From CALAED01 sp035765195 (GTDB lineage: Bacteria > Actinomycetota > Actinomycetes > Streptosporangiales > Streptosporangiaceae), in assembly GCA_035765195.1 (NCBI GenBank), contig DASTYC010000025.1:1-64000 (forward strand): a stretch of DNA of 64,000 nucleotides, written 5' to 3'. This document shows, one piece after another, positions 53,765-63,227 of this stretch (position 1 is the stretch's first letter; each line of letters opens with the position of its first letter). The notes beneath the pieces were generated by a model. That model worked only from the letters and a program-made list of their open reading frames with translations. It made no database searches and had not been told where the DNA came from. Both the position numbers and the translations under genes were made by a program.

Positions 53765-54046
53765 ATGAACAAGCGCGAATTGGTCGACGCAATCTCCGAC
53801 CGGTTGGGCAGCAAGAAAGCCGCAGCCGAGGCCGTCGACGCCATCCTGGACACCATCCAGGCCACCGTCGCCAAGGGAGAGAAGGTCGCCATCACGGGAT
53901 TCGGTTCGTTCGAGAAGGCCGACCGGCCCGCCCGGACGGCCCGAAACCCGGCAACGGGCAAGGCGATCCAGGTCCCGGCGACGTCGGTGCCGAAGTTCAA
54001 GGCGGGCGCCGACTTCAAAACGTTGGTCGCCAAGAAGTCGAAGTAA
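53765..54046 (+). CDS. hup: HU-family DNA-binding protein
   Basis: 93 aa; ATG 53765 with CCGGAGGAG upstream. Histone-like nucleoid protein: MNKRELVDAISDRLGSKKAAAEAVDAILDTIQATV (helical dimer part), VAITGFGSFEK, then the DNA-binding arm signature RTARNPATGKAIQVPATSVPKFKAGADFK. Short form without the Lys/Ala tail seen in mycobacterial HupB. Normal place after leuCD in actinobacteria. Ends in a strong bidirectional hairpin. Confidence 0.97.
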   Translation: MNKRELVDAISDRLGSKKAAAEAVDAILDTIQATVAKGEKVAITGFGSFEKADRPARTARNPATGKAIQVPATSVPKFKAGADFKTLVAKKSK

Positions 54047-54064
54047 CCAGCCCAACCGCGAGAC

Positions 54065-54105
54065 CGCCCAGGGTTCAGGCTCGTCACGAACCCGAACCCT
54101 GGGCG
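54065..54105. terminator. Bidirectional terminator between hup and the CSD-like gene
   Basis: CGCCCAGGGTTC (54065-54076) pairs with GAACCCTGGGCG (54094-54105), a perfect 12-bp stem with a 17-nt loop, between two convergent genes (19 nt after hup, 12 nt beyond the stop of the minus-strand gene). An alternative stem GGGTTC/GAACCC lies inside it. Confidence 0.8.
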
Positions 54106-54116
54106 TCGCCAACTCT

Positions 54117-54317
54117 TCAGGGAAGCGGGAACGTCCCGAGGGTGATCGCAGTGATCCGCTCGTCGGCGACGGCGATATTGACCCGCTGCCCGAATCGCAG
54201 CAGGCGCAGCCCGCCGGCATCGAAGGCCGCGGCGTCGAACTCCAGCTCCGTCCCGTCGTCGAGCAGCACGCTGCCCGATCGGGTCTGCGCGTCGTACGCC
54301 CGTACCGTCGCCTGCAC
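54117..54317 (-). CDS. Cold-shock-domain-like small protein
   Basis: 66 aa. MQATVRAYDAQTRSGSVLLDDGTELEFDAAAFDAGGLRLLRFGQRVNIAVADERITAITL has the five-strand OB/cold-shock pattern (strand, turn, TRSGSVLLDDG, LRFGQRV) but lacks the aromatic RNP motifs KGFGFI and VFVH, so RNA binding is doubtful. It begins 11 nt after cofC and is co-transcribed with it. Conserved small proteins of this sort occur beside cofC in actinobacteria. Function unknown. Confidence 0.72.
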   Translation of the reverse strand: MQATVRAYDAQTRSGSVLLDDGTELEFDAAAFDAGGLRLLRFGQRVNIAVADERITAITLGTFPLP

Positions 54318-54328
54318 GGCCCGACAGC

Positions 54329-54988
54329 CTAGCGTCCGGCCGCGAGCACGGGGAGGCGGGCGGCCACTTCGGCGGTGCGGGGGCCCACGCCCAAGGCCAG
54401 CGCCTCTCGCAGGTCGTCGAGCGTGTCGACGTCGCGGCGCACGCTGGCGATGTCACCCGCGGCCAGCTCGGCCGCCCCGGCGGTGCGGTGGCGGCGGCGC
54501 GAGCCGGCGCCGAACGCCGGCGTGAACGACGCACCGGGGCGGGCGGTGTACAGCGTGGTGCCCACACCGGCGGCGTCCGGCACGAAGCCCGTCGGCACCC
54601 GGGCGGCCGCTTCGAGCACCCGGCCGAGCTCGGCGGGCCGCAGCGCGGGCAAGTCGGCCGACAGCGCGCCGACACCCGAGCGGGGAGCCGCCGCGCGGGC
54701 CAGGCCGGCGCCGTGCGCCAGCGCCGGATTCAGTCCGCGGTTGGGCTCGTCGGGCACCACCCGGGCGCCCAGCGCGTCGAGCGCGGACGCGGCGAGCGGA
54801 TCATCGGTCACCACGATCACCTCGCCGACCCGATCGCAGCGCAGCGCCGCGGCGACGGTGTCGGCGGCGACCGCCAGCGCGAGGTCCGCGCGGTGCGGGC
54901 CGGCGGCCGCGGCCAGGCGGGACTTCGCCCGCGCCAGCACCTTGACCGGCACCACGAGCGACCAGGCGGCGAGCCGTACGTCTGACAT
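54329..54988 (-). CDS. cofC: 2-phospho-L-lactate / phosphoenolpyruvate guanylyltransferase (F420 synthesis)
   Basis: 219 aa from ATG 54986-54988 (GAGCCAGAG upstream); the frame is open to 55015. Activates phosphoenolpyruvate (FbiD in mycobacteria) or 2-phospho-L-lactate with GTP as the first step in coenzyme F420 side-chain assembly. Nucleotidyltransferase features: SLVVPVKVLARAKSRLAA, VIVVTDDPLAASALDALGARVVPDEP, LNPALAHGA and GVGALSADLPALRPAEL. Cytosolic. It lies in its usual actinobacterial place opposite plsC-gpsA-ddl. fbiA/B/C are not in the window. Confidence 0.93.
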   Translation of the reverse strand: MSDVRLAAWSLVVPVKVLARAKSRLAAAAGPHRADLALAVAADTVAAALRCDRVGEVIVVTDDPLAASALDALGARVVPDEPNRGLNPALAHGAGLARAAAPRSGVGALSADLPALRPAELGRVLEAAARVPTGFVPDAAGVGTTLYTARPGASFTPAFGAGSRRRHRTAGAAELAAGDIASVRRDVDTLDDLREALALGVGPRTAEVAARLPVLAAGR

Positions 54989-55081
54989 CTCTGGCTCGAC
55001 ACTATGCGGCGGCAACCGCGAGACTTATGGGCACCCGTGCAGCTTATTCAGCGCCGCAGCCCGCGCTGACGAGGAGGGCCA

Positions 55082-55834
55082 GTGGGCCACGAATATTCAA
55101 AGGCGTGGCGGATGGTGTCGGTGGCCATCCTGCGCCCCTTGCTGTTCCTGCTGCTCAAGCGAGACTGGCGTGGCCGGAACAACGTCCCCAAGAGCGGTGG
55201 GGTGATCATCGCGGCCAACCACCTGTCGTGGTCGGACCCGCTGGCCATCGCGCACTTCGTCTACAAGTCGGGGCGCTACCCCGTATACCTGGCCAAGGAC
55301 GCCCTGTTCGGCGTGAAGGCGCTCGGCCCGATCCTCCGCAAACTCGGGCAGATCCCGGTTTATCGCGATCGGGCGGATGCCGGGCTCGCCCTGCGCGCGG
55401 CCGAGGCGGGCCTGCGTGCCGGCGAGTGCCTGATGTTCTACCCCGAGGCGACGGTCACCCGCGACCCCGAGCTGTGGCCGATGACCGGAAAGACGGGCGC
55501 GGCCCGGCTCGCGCTCACCACCGGCGCGCCGGTCATCCCCGTCGCACACTGGGGCGCGCATATCCTGTGGCCGTACGGCACCAAGCAATTCCGGCCTTTT
55601 CCGCGCAAGACCATGCACGTCCTCGCCGGCCCGCCCGTCGATCTGTCGAAGTACGAGGGTGAGCCCCTCAACGCGCAGACCCTCGAGGCGGCGACCACGG
55701 ACATCATGCACGCGATCGCCGACCTGCTCGGCGAGTTGCGCGGTGAAAAGCCCCCGGAGAAGCTGTACGACCACCACGCGGCCATCCGGGAACGCCGCCG
55801 CAAGAACCTCGGGCAGGAGGGAAAGACGGAGTGA
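55082..55834 (+). CDS. plsC: 1-acyl-sn-glycerol-3-phosphate acyltransferase
   Basis: 250 aa; GTG 55082 with GAGGAGG 6 nt upstream. Transfers an acyl group to lysophosphatidate at the inner membrane face in phospholipid synthesis. Motif I NHLSWSDP (HX4D), the substrate loop LGQIPVYRD, the PEGT-type FYPEATVTRD and the late PVIPVAHWGAHILWP. One hydrophobic N-terminal stretch (VAILRPLLFLLL). Followed by gpsA 32 nt later, which supplies glycerol-3-phosphate. Confidence 0.93.
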   Translation: MGHEYSKAWRMVSVAILRPLLFLLLKRDWRGRNNVPKSGGVIIAANHLSWSDPLAIAHFVYKSGRYPVYLAKDALFGVKALGPILRKLGQIPVYRDRADAGLALRAAEAGLRAGECLMFYPEATVTRDPELWPMTGKTGAARLALTTGAPVIPVAHWGAHILWPYGTKQFRPFPRKTMHVLAGPPVDLSKYEGEPLNAQTLEAATTDIMHAIADLLGELRGEKPPEKLYDHHAAIRERRRKNLGQEGKTE

Positions 55835-55865
55835 GCACACGCGCCGAAGCTGAGCGGACGACACA

Positions 55866-56876
55866 GTGACGTTTCGATCGGCGGTATTCGGAGCCGGCTC
55901 GTGGGGGACGACGTTCGCCAAGGTGCTCTGCGACGCGGGCGGTGAGGTGACCCTGGCCGGCCGCCGCCCGGAGGTCATCGACGCGATCAACCACGACCAC
56001 GAGAACCCCGACTATCTGCCCGGCGTCGCGTTGCCGGAACGGCTGCGCGCGACCACGGAGCCCGAGCGGGCCCTCGACGGCGCCGACTGCGTCGTGCTGG
56101 CCGTGCCCGCGCAGACCCTGCGCGACAACCTGGCCGCCTGGCGGTCCGCGCTGCCGGACGGCGCGGTGCTGATCAGTCTGATCAAGGGCGTCGAGCTCGG
56201 CACGTGCGAGCGGATGAGCGAGGTCATCCAGGAGGTCGCCGATGTGCCGCGGGAGCGGGTGGCCGTCGTCTCCGGCCCCAACCTCGCCCGCGAGATCGCC
56301 GAGGGGCAGCCGTCGGCGTCGGTCGTGGCCTGCACCGACGAGGACACCGCGCGGCGGCTGCAGACGGCGTGCATGACCCCGTACTTCCGCGTCTACACCA
56401 ACACCGACGTGATCGGCGTGGAGCTGGGCGGCGCCGTCAAGAACGTCATCGCGCTGTGCGTCGGCATCGCCGCGGGCCTGGGCTTCGGCGACAACACTCG
56501 CGCGCTGCTCATGACGAGAGGCCTCGCTGAGATCACCCGGCTGGGCGCCGCGCTCGGCGCCGACCAGCACACGTTCGCCGGCCTGGCGGGTCTGGGCGAT
56601 CTGGTGGGCACGTGCAGCTCCCCGCAGTCGCGCAACCGTACGTTCGGCGAGAACCTCGGCAAGGGCATGACGCTGCCGGAGGTCATCGCGGCGACCAAGC
56701 AGACGGCCGAGGGCGTGAAGTCGTCCGAGGCCGTGCTCGAGCTCGCGCGCAAGCACAGCGTCGAGATGCCGATCACCGAGGTGGTCGCCGCCGTGATGCA
56801 CCACGGGATGTCGATCGCCGAGGCGGGGATGCTGCTGATGTCGCGTTCCCCCAAACCCGAACGCTACGGACTTTGA
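55866..56876 (+). CDS. gpsA: Glycerol-3-phosphate dehydrogenase [NAD(P)+]
   Basis: 336 aa, GTG start. Reduces dihydroxyacetone phosphate to sn-glycerol-3-phosphate for lipid synthesis. The NAD-binding GAGSWGTTFAKVL, LAVPAQTLRDNL, VVSGPNLAREIAEGQPSA and the catalytic-Lys region GGAVKNVIALCVGIAAGLGFGDN are all intact; ETAEGVKSSEAV (here TAEGVKSSEAVLELA) marks the C-terminal domain. No strong ribosome site (GAGCGGA); translation may be coupled to plsC 32 nt upstream. Part of the conserved plsC-gpsA-ddl run. Confidence 0.97.
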   Translation: MTFRSAVFGAGSWGTTFAKVLCDAGGEVTLAGRRPEVIDAINHDHENPDYLPGVALPERLRATTEPERALDGADCVVLAVPAQTLRDNLAAWRSALPDGAVLISLIKGVELGTCERMSEVIQEVADVPRERVAVVSGPNLAREIAEGQPSASVVACTDEDTARRLQTACMTPYFRVYTNTDVIGVELGGAVKNVIALCVGIAAGLGFGDNTRALLMTRGLAEITRLGAALGADQHTFAGLAGLGDLVGTCSSPQSRNRTFGENLGKGMTLPEVIAATKQTAEGVKSSEAVLELARKHSVEMPITEVVAAVMHHGMSIAEAGMLLMSRSPKPERYGL

Positions 56877-56974
56877 CGCACGGCTCGGGAGCCTCGCGCC
56901 GGCGCAGTCGGCGCCGTCGTCGCGGGTCGGCGGGCCCCCGCCCCCGCGCACATGAGGGGACTCGCTGCTCGCGG

Positions 56975-56980
56975 TAGGGT
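56975..56980 (+). promoter_or_regulatory. -10 box of ddl
   Basis: TAGGGT ends 8 nt before the ddl ATG at 56989, with no ribosome site between, giving a leaderless or nearly leaderless message separate from gpsA. Confidence 0.45.
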
Positions 56981-56988
56981 CAGGCACC

Positions 56989-58113
56989 ATGTCCGACCGC
57001 AGCGCTCATCCCGACCGCAGGATTCGCGTCGCCATCGTGTTCGGCGGACGCAGCTCTGAGCACGCCATCTCCTGTATTACCGCGGGGAGCGTGCTTGCGG
57101 CCATTGACCGCGACCGCTATGAGGTGGTGCCCGTCGGCATCGCCCGGGACGGCCGCTGGGTGCTGGCGCCCGGCGACCAGCGGCTCGCGATCGAGGGCGG
57201 CCGCCTCCCTGAGGTGACCGGCGAAGGCGCCGCGCTGGCCCTGCCGTTCGACCCGCAGGCGCGCGGGCTGATGATGGTCGAGCCGGGGGCGGTGCCGCGC
57301 ACGCTGGGCGAGGTCGACGTGGTGATGCCGCTGCTGCACGGACCGTACGGCGAGGACGGCACGATCCAGGGCATGCTGGAGCTCGCGGGGATCCGATACG
57401 TCGGCGCGGGCGTGCTGGCCAGCGCGGTCGGCATGGACAAGGCGTTCATGAAGGCGGTGTGGTCGGCGCAGCGGCTGCCCATCGGCCCGTACGTGGTCGT
57501 CAAGGACCGCGAATGGCGCCGCGAGCGCAAGCGGATGCTCGATGAGATCAAGGAGCTGGGCTGGCCCGTCTTCGTCAAGCCCGCCCGCGCCGGGTCGAGC
57601 ATGGGCATCTACCGGGTCGAGGGTGAGGACGGGCTCGACGCGGCGATCGAGGCGGCGCGCGAGCACGACCCGAAGATCCTGGTCGAGGCCGCGATCTCCG
57701 GCCGGGAGATCGAGTGCGGCGTGCTTGAGGGGTTCGACGACGACCCGGCGGAGGCCAGTCTGCCGCTGGAGGTCAAGGTGTCGGCCGACCACGACTACTA
57801 CGACTTCGCCGCCAAGTACCTCGACGACGGCCTGGAGTTCGACATCCCGCCGCGGCTGCCGGCTCCGGTGATCGAGCAGATCCGCGCGCTCGCGGTCAAG
57901 GCCTTCGACGCGCTCGGCTGCGAGGGCCTGGCCAGGGTGGACTTCTTCTACACCGACGAAGGCACGCTGCTGCTCAACGAGATCAACACGATGCCCGGCT
58001 TCACCCCCGCCTCGGCGTTCCCCAAGATGTGGGCGGCCACCGGACTTGACTACCCGGCGCTGGTCGACCGGCTGATCCAAACCGCGTTGCGCCGCCCCAC
58101 GGGGCTGCGCTAG
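56989..58113 (+). CDS. ddl: D-alanine--D-alanine ligase
   Basis: 374 aa. ATP-grasp ligase making D-Ala-D-Ala for peptidoglycan. N-terminal VAIVFGGRSSEHAISCITAGSV, LLHGPYGEDGTIQGMLE, the ATP-binding WPVFVKPARAGSSMGI, EIECGVLEG and the metal/catalytic loop ARVDFFYTDEGTLLLNEINTMPGFTP. The HGPYGEDG-type lid and YD-D-type residue (DYYDF) fit Ala at the second site, so not a VanA-like depsipeptide ligase. Full length. Convergent with the beta-propeller gene, 17 nt apart. Confidence 0.96.
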   Translation: MSDRSAHPDRRIRVAIVFGGRSSEHAISCITAGSVLAAIDRDRYEVVPVGIARDGRWVLAPGDQRLAIEGGRLPEVTGEGAALALPFDPQARGLMMVEPGAVPRTLGEVDVVMPLLHGPYGEDGTIQGMLELAGIRYVGAGVLASAVGMDKAFMKAVWSAQRLPIGPYVVVKDREWRRERKRMLDEIKELGWPVFVKPARAGSSMGIYRVEGEDGLDAAIEAAREHDPKILVEAAISGREIECGVLEGFDDDPAEASLPLEVKVSADHDYYDFAAKYLDDGLEFDIPPRLPAPVIEQIRALAVKAFDALGCEGLARVDFFYTDEGTLLLNEINTMPGFTPASAFPKMWAATGLDYPALVDRLIQTALRRPTGLR

Positions 58114-58130
58114 CGGATCCGCTCGCGGGG

Positions 58131-60176
58131 TCAGCCGAACGGCACCCAGCCCCGCCGGGTCAGCGCGGTGGCGTCGCTGGCCAGCAGTCCGGCGTCGGAC
58201 ATGGTCCACAACGTCGTACCGATGGTGAGCGACCGCCGGATCGCGGGGACGCCGACCGGCCGGTTCTCGGCGGCGCGCGGCTGGCGCACCATGCCCAGCC
58301 TGCGCACCTCCTGCCCGCGTACGGACAGCACGAGCGCCTCGCCTGCCGGCGGCCCGGCGGCCGGCGAGGACGCGGTCAGCCGCTGGACGGGCAGCACGGT
58401 GAGGCCGGTGTCGGGCCGGTAGAGGAAGGCGTGCGGCTCGAACTCCACTTCGGAGGTGCCGGACTCGACCTTGTACTGCGACAGGCGGCGCGGCTGGGCC
58501 GGGTCGCGCACGTCGAACAGCGACACCTGGGTGCCGGTGATCCGTCCCTGTCCGGTCGCGTCCTGGCCGACGCCGATGAGCAGGCCGTTCCCCGCCGGAT
58601 GCAGGTACGCCGAGTAGCCGTTGATCTTCAGCTCGCCGGCCGTGCGGGGCCGGCGCGGGTCGCGGAGATCCAGCACATAGAGCGGGTCGATCTGGCGGAA
58701 GGTGACGACGTAGCCCGTCGTCCCGACGAACCGGACGGCGAAGATGCGCTCGCCGGTCCCGAGCCCGTCCAGCCGGCCGATCGGGGCGAGCCGGTCGCCG
58801 CGCTGGGCGAGCACGTGCACCGAGCTCTGCGAGGCCGCCGCGGTCGGCGCGGGTGCGCCGGGGGAGGGCGGCAGCGGCGGGGCGATCGGGTTCGTGGTGG
58901 TGGCCACCCGGAGGTTCCCGCCGTGCTCCGACAGCGAGTACTGGCCCAGCAGGGTGCCCGGCACGGCTCCGGACGCGACGTAGCGCGGGCGGCCGGCGCC
59001 CCGGGTGTCGAACTTGTAGATGTCGGTCCGCTGCGCCGGTGCGGCCCGCACCGCCGGCGGCACGGAGCCGCCGGTGTCGATGACGTAGAGGCTGGTCGCG
59101 GTGGCGTAGACGGTGTGACCGCCGGCCACCACGCTCACCGGGTCGGGCGTGCCCAGGTCGCCGCCCAGATCGACGGTCAGCACGCTGAGCATCGACGTCC
59201 CGGTGTAGGTGGGCGGATGGCTGACCCGCCCGCACGGGACCCGCTGGGTCTGCGTCCGGCCGTCGCGCGTGATCTGGAAGCTCGGCAGCCAGCTCGTCAG
59301 CGGCGCCTTGCGCACGATCTCCTGGTTGGCCCGCGTCCGGTCGGCCGGCGACGTCACCGCGCCGGGCCGCGACTGGGGCTGCGGAAGGGGGAACTCGATG
59401 CGCGGCACGGAGCGTACGACGACGCGGGCGATCGAGCCGACCTGACGGCCGTCGACGTAGACGCCGTCCGCGGTCAGCTTGCTCACGACGCGTGGGGCTG
59501 CCGAGATGTCGACGAGCGTCAGCCGGGAGCCGCCCGATTGCCTGGGCGGGACATCGACGACATCACCCTCGCGGAAGGGCGGGGGCATCGCGGTCACAAG
59601 GCGTTCGACGACGAGGACCCGGTTGCCGGACAGCAGCAGGTCGCCTTCGATGGCGCCGCGCGCGCCGGCGAGGTCGAGCGTGCCGGTGACGCGGTGGGAG
59701 GCCGCGTCCACCACGTAGAGCCTGCCGCGCGCGATCGCGACGATGCGGCGGCCGTCGGTCTTGACCAGGTCGGGCTCGTCGACCCCGGCCTCTTGGATGT
59801 TGGTGCCCGAATGGCCGGGCGCGGGAGCCGACTCGGCGCCGGGCGCCGCCGCCGCCGCGGGGACCTCACCGCCGGCGCCGTCGGCGCCGTCGGCACCGGC
59901 GAGCGGGCGCAGAGCGCGCATCGACTCGCCCAGCCCGTATGGTCCCACCTGCGCCGCCGTCGCCTCGCGCAGCCCGGTGAGCAACGTCTGACAATCGTTG
60001 GAGGACACCAGCCGGGCCACCGCGAGCCCGCCAGGCTGCGGTCGTTCGGTCTGCTTCGGCGCCTGCCCGTCGCCGCCTGAGCAACCCGCGACGGCGAGCC
60101 CGGCGGCCACCAGGACGCTCATCACCACACGCGCGGCCATACCGGTTGGACGAGGCCACCTCCGTCGCGGTTCCAT
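58131..60176 (-). CDS. Beta-propeller lipoprotein
   Basis: 681 aa from ATG 60174-60176; a shorter start at 60140 (MAARVV) is possible. The N-terminus has a basic region, hydrophobic stretch VVMSVLVAAGLAVAGC and lipobox Cys, so it is exported and lipid-anchored. The mature part begins with a helical region, then SGTNIQEAGVDEPDLVKTDGRRIVAIARGRLYVVD, the hallmark of the bacterial beta-propeller domain family, with repeated bladed segments to the C-terminus (LYVLDLRDPRRPRTAGELKINGYSAYLHPAGNGLLIGVG). Protein-protein or ligand scaffold at the cell surface; no catalytic residues visible. Downstream of, and 27 nt from, the LuxR-type gene on the same strand. Confidence 0.87.
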   Translation of the reverse strand: MEPRRRWPRPTGMAARVVMSVLVAAGLAVAGCSGGDGQAPKQTERPQPGGLAVARLVSSNDCQTLLTGLREATAAQVGPYGLGESMRALRPLAGADGADGAGGEVPAAAAAPGAESAPAPGHSGTNIQEAGVDEPDLVKTDGRRIVAIARGRLYVVDAASHRVTGTLDLAGARGAIEGDLLLSGNRVLVVERLVTAMPPPFREGDVVDVPPRQSGGSRLTLVDISAAPRVVSKLTADGVYVDGRQVGSIARVVVRSVPRIEFPLPQPQSRPGAVTSPADRTRANQEIVRKAPLTSWLPSFQITRDGRTQTQRVPCGRVSHPPTYTGTSMLSVLTVDLGGDLGTPDPVSVVAGGHTVYATATSLYVIDTGGSVPPAVRAAPAQRTDIYKFDTRGAGRPRYVASGAVPGTLLGQYSLSEHGGNLRVATTTNPIAPPLPPSPGAPAPTAAASQSSVHVLAQRGDRLAPIGRLDGLGTGERIFAVRFVGTTGYVVTFRQIDPLYVLDLRDPRRPRTAGELKINGYSAYLHPAGNGLLIGVGQDATGQGRITGTQVSLFDVRDPAQPRRLSQYKVESGTSEVEFEPHAFLYRPDTGLTVLPVQRLTASSPAAGPPAGEALVLSVRGQEVRRLGMVRQPRAAENRPVGVPAIRRSLTIGTTLWTMSDAGLLASDATALTRRGWVPFG

Positions 60177-60203
60177 CGCCGACGCGCGATCGGGACAGAA
60201 CAC

Positions 60204-63200
60204 CTAGCCGGCGTCGGCCAGCAGACCGCTGCGGTGTGCGATCGCGGCGGCCTGAGTGCGCGAGGAGACGTCCAGCTTGGCGAGGATGTTGGACACGTGC
60301 ACGCTGGCGGTCTTGGGCGAGATGAACAGCGTGGCGGCGATCTCGCGGTTGTTGCGGCCCTCGGCGACGAGCCGGAGCACCTCGCGTTCTCGGCTGGTCA
60401 GCGCCGCCAGCGGCCCCGCCTGTGCCGGACGTGTCGTGTCGCCGAACCCGGCCTGCCGGGCCAGGTCGGCGAGCGCCCGCCGCAGCGGCGCCGCGTGGAG
60501 CCGATCGGCGATCTCGACCGCCCGCTGCCATTCGGACCTGGCCTCGGCGCGCTCGCCGCGGGCGACGAGCGCCGCGGCCAGCCGCCACCGGGAGCGGGCG
60601 ACCTCGTAGGGATAGCCGTAGTCGAAGGCATCGACGACGGCGCGCCAGAGCTTGGGATCGTCGTCGTCCACGGCGCGATGCCACTCCGCCTCGGCGCGGG
60701 CCAACCACGCGCGGCCCTCGACGCCGATCCAGGCGCGCGGCCCGAGCGAGTTGTTGGCCGCCGCCCAGCGCGCACGCTCGACCAGGTCGTCGGCGGCCTG
60801 GATCGCCGCTCGCTCGGTGAGCTCGTCGCCCGCGGCGCGTGCCCGTACGGCCTGCTCGGCGTGCGCCCGCAGCCCCGTGGCGGCGATCCTGATGACGCCG
60901 GCGTCACCGCGGGGCAGCGCCTTCAGCACGGCCGCCACGTGGTCGATCGCCTCGGGTTCGTCACCACGCCACAACGCTCGCTCGGCGGCCAGCCCGCGGG
61001 CGATGTAGGTCACCAGCGGGTCGTCCGCCCACAGCGGCTCCAGCCACGACAGTCGCTCGGCGGCCGTGTCGCTGCCGCGCGCCACCTCGATGAACAGGGC
61101 ATACGCGGAGACCTGCGCCTCGGGGATGGTGCCGACCCGGATACCGAAGCTGTCGGCCAGCGCCTCCGCGCGATCCCAGTCGCCCGCCGTGTAGTGGATG
61201 AGGTACTCCAAGAAGCGCAGGTCGATACCGTAGGTGCTCCAGGCGAGCCCCGAGTCGACGGCGAGCCGCACGCCGGCGACGATCGACCGGGCGGCCGCGG
61301 ACAGGTGGCCGCGATCGAACTGCGAACGCGTGTAGTGGAACGCCGCCCGCAACGCGATGGACAGGTCGCCGGACCTGCCGGCCAGCGCCCGCGCCCGCGC
61401 CCGCTCGAAGTACTCCTCGGCGCGCGTGCTCTCGTCGGCGGGCTCGTGGTAGAGGCCCAAAGTGACAAGCGCGCTGGTCTCGGCGTCGATGGCGCCGGTC
61501 GCCGCGGCGGCCGCGAGCGCCCGCTCGGCCCACTCCGGGATGTCGGCGTGCAGGTCGCTCCATAGCAGCGCCCGCACATAGGTGGCCAGCGCCCGGGCCA
61601 GCAACGGCGTCGGCGGCGCGGCGGGCAGCGCGTCGACGGCGGCGCGGGCGACGGCCGACGCGGCGCCGATCTCGTCGGCCTCGATCGTGTAGTGCGCGAG
61701 GCGCTCGCCGACCTCGGCATAGGTCGTCGCGTCGGCCGCCGGATCGAGGCCGTCGAAAACCCGGCGCAGCAAATGCATCGCGCGCCGGGTCTGCCCGCTG
61801 TGCGCGGCCGTGGCGGCGGCGCGCAGCAGCAGGCGGATCCGGTCGGTGGCCGCGAGCGCCTCGGGGTCGGGGACCGCGTCCCACAGCGACAGCGCCCGGT
61901 CGTAGTGCTCGTACGCCTCGGCGGGCGCGCCCAGCCGTTCGGCTTCGGCGGCAGCGGCCACCGACGCGGCGACGGCTCCCGGGATGTCATGGCTGGCCAG
62001 GCTGTGATGGGCGAGCTCGGCCGCCGGGCGATCGCCGCGGGCGCGCAGCAGCCGGGCGAACGCGGCGTGCAGCCTGGTCCGCTCACCGGGCAGCAGATCG
62101 CCGTAGACGGCCTCGCGCAGCAGGGCGTGCCGGAAGGTGTAGCCGTCGGCGCCGTCGGGCACCAGCAGCTGATGCGAGACGATCTCGCGAAGCGCCGTGT
62201 CATAGGTCTCGGGGTCGAGCCCGGAGACCTCGCGGACGAGGTCGTCGTTGACGCGGGCTCCGGCGACGGCGGCCACGCCCACGACGCGCCGCGCGGTCTC
62301 CGTGAGCCGCTCGACCCGGGCCAGCAGCAGCTCGGCGAGCCCGGCCGGCAGCTCCTCACCGGTGGTAGCGGCGGCCAGCAGTTCCTCGGCGTAAAAGGCA
62401 TTGCCCCCGGCACGCTCGATCAGCCGGTCGAGCACCTCGGGCGCGAGCCGTTCGCCGGCCAGCTCGGTGAGGTGATCGGCCATCGGCCGGGCGGGGAGGG
62501 GACGCAACTCGATCGAGGTCACGCTCGGCAGCCGGAACAACTCGGCGAGGACGGGCCGCAGCGGATGACGGCGGTGCAGGTCGTCGGTGCGGTAGGTGCC
62601 CACCAGGCAGACCCGTTCGCGCTGCAGCACCCGGCTCAGGAACGTGAGCAGATCGCGGGTGGAGTGATCGGCCCAGTGCAGGTCTTCGAGGACGAGCAGC
62701 ACCGGCTGGGCGTCGGCCAACTCGCTGAGCAGCCCCAGCACCGCGCCGAACAACTGCTGGCGGGCCAGCTCGCCGTCGCCGGCCGGCTCGGCGAAGTTGT
62801 CGGGGAGCAGCCGGGCCAGCGCCGGCCGCTCACGAAGCACGGAGCGGATCGCCGGTGCGGTGTCCTGGTCGCGGGTGGCGCTCCACAGCGCCTCGACGAG
62901 CGGCAGGTAGGGCATGGTCTCGCGGAGCTCCGCGCACTGGCCGGCCAGCACCATGCCGCCGCGCCCGCGGGCACGGCCGATGAGCTCGGTGATCAGCCTG
63001 GTCTTGCCGACGCCCGCGTCGCCGCCCACGAGCGCGACCCCCGCCTGCTCACCGGCGGCGGCCGCGTCGAAGACGGCGAGCAGCCGGTCGAGCTCGGCCC
63101 CGCGCCCGACCAGGCGCCTGCTTTGTGGCACGTAGCCGAGTATGTCACCGCGTTCCGACAATCGATCGGGGCTTGCCGCCAAGATCGTGAGCGGATCCAT
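60204..63200 (-). CDS. Large ATP-binding LuxR-family (LAL) regulator
   Basis: 998 aa from ATG 63198-63200; frame open further to 63281. Layout of LAL/MalT-type STAND regulators: an AAA ATPase with Walker A GGDAGVGKTRL and Walker B LLVLEDLHWAD (residues about 45-330), a long TPR-like helical middle (about 400-920), and a C-terminal LuxR helix-turn-helix LTSREREVLRLVAEGRNNREIAATLFISPKTASVHVSNILAKLDV. Such proteins activate transcription after ligand and ATP binding. The target is unknown; the adjacent lipoprotein gene downstream and the divergent formamidase-like gene 27 nt away are candidates. Confidence 0.92.
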   Translation of the reverse strand: MDPLTILAASPDRLSERGDILGYVPQSRRLVGRGAELDRLLAVFDAAAAGEQAGVALVGGDAGVGKTRLITELIGRARGRGGMVLAGQCAELRETMPYLPLVEALWSATRDQDTAPAIRSVLRERPALARLLPDNFAEPAGDGELARQQLFGAVLGLLSELADAQPVLLVLEDLHWADHSTRDLLTFLSRVLQRERVCLVGTYRTDDLHRRHPLRPVLAELFRLPSVTSIELRPLPARPMADHLTELAGERLAPEVLDRLIERAGGNAFYAEELLAAATTGEELPAGLAELLLARVERLTETARRVVGVAAVAGARVNDDLVREVSGLDPETYDTALREIVSHQLLVPDGADGYTFRHALLREAVYGDLLPGERTRLHAAFARLLRARGDRPAAELAHHSLASHDIPGAVAASVAAAAEAERLGAPAEAYEHYDRALSLWDAVPDPEALAATDRIRLLLRAAATAAHSGQTRRAMHLLRRVFDGLDPAADATTYAEVGERLAHYTIEADEIGAASAVARAAVDALPAAPPTPLLARALATYVRALLWSDLHADIPEWAERALAAAAATGAIDAETSALVTLGLYHEPADESTRAEEYFERARARALAGRSGDLSIALRAAFHYTRSQFDRGHLSAAARSIVAGVRLAVDSGLAWSTYGIDLRFLEYLIHYTAGDWDRAEALADSFGIRVGTIPEAQVSAYALFIEVARGSDTAAERLSWLEPLWADDPLVTYIARGLAAERALWRGDEPEAIDHVAAVLKALPRGDAGVIRIAATGLRAHAEQAVRARAAGDELTERAAIQAADDLVERARWAAANNSLGPRAWIGVEGRAWLARAEAEWHRAVDDDDPKLWRAVVDAFDYGYPYEVARSRWRLAAALVARGERAEARSEWQRAVEIADRLHAAPLRRALADLARQAGFGDTTRPAQAGPLAALTSREREVLRLVAEGRNNREIAATLFISPKTASVHVSNILAKLDVSSRTQAAAIAHRSGLLADAG

Positions 63201-63227
63201 ACGCGACGTTAAAGACGCGGAAATCGA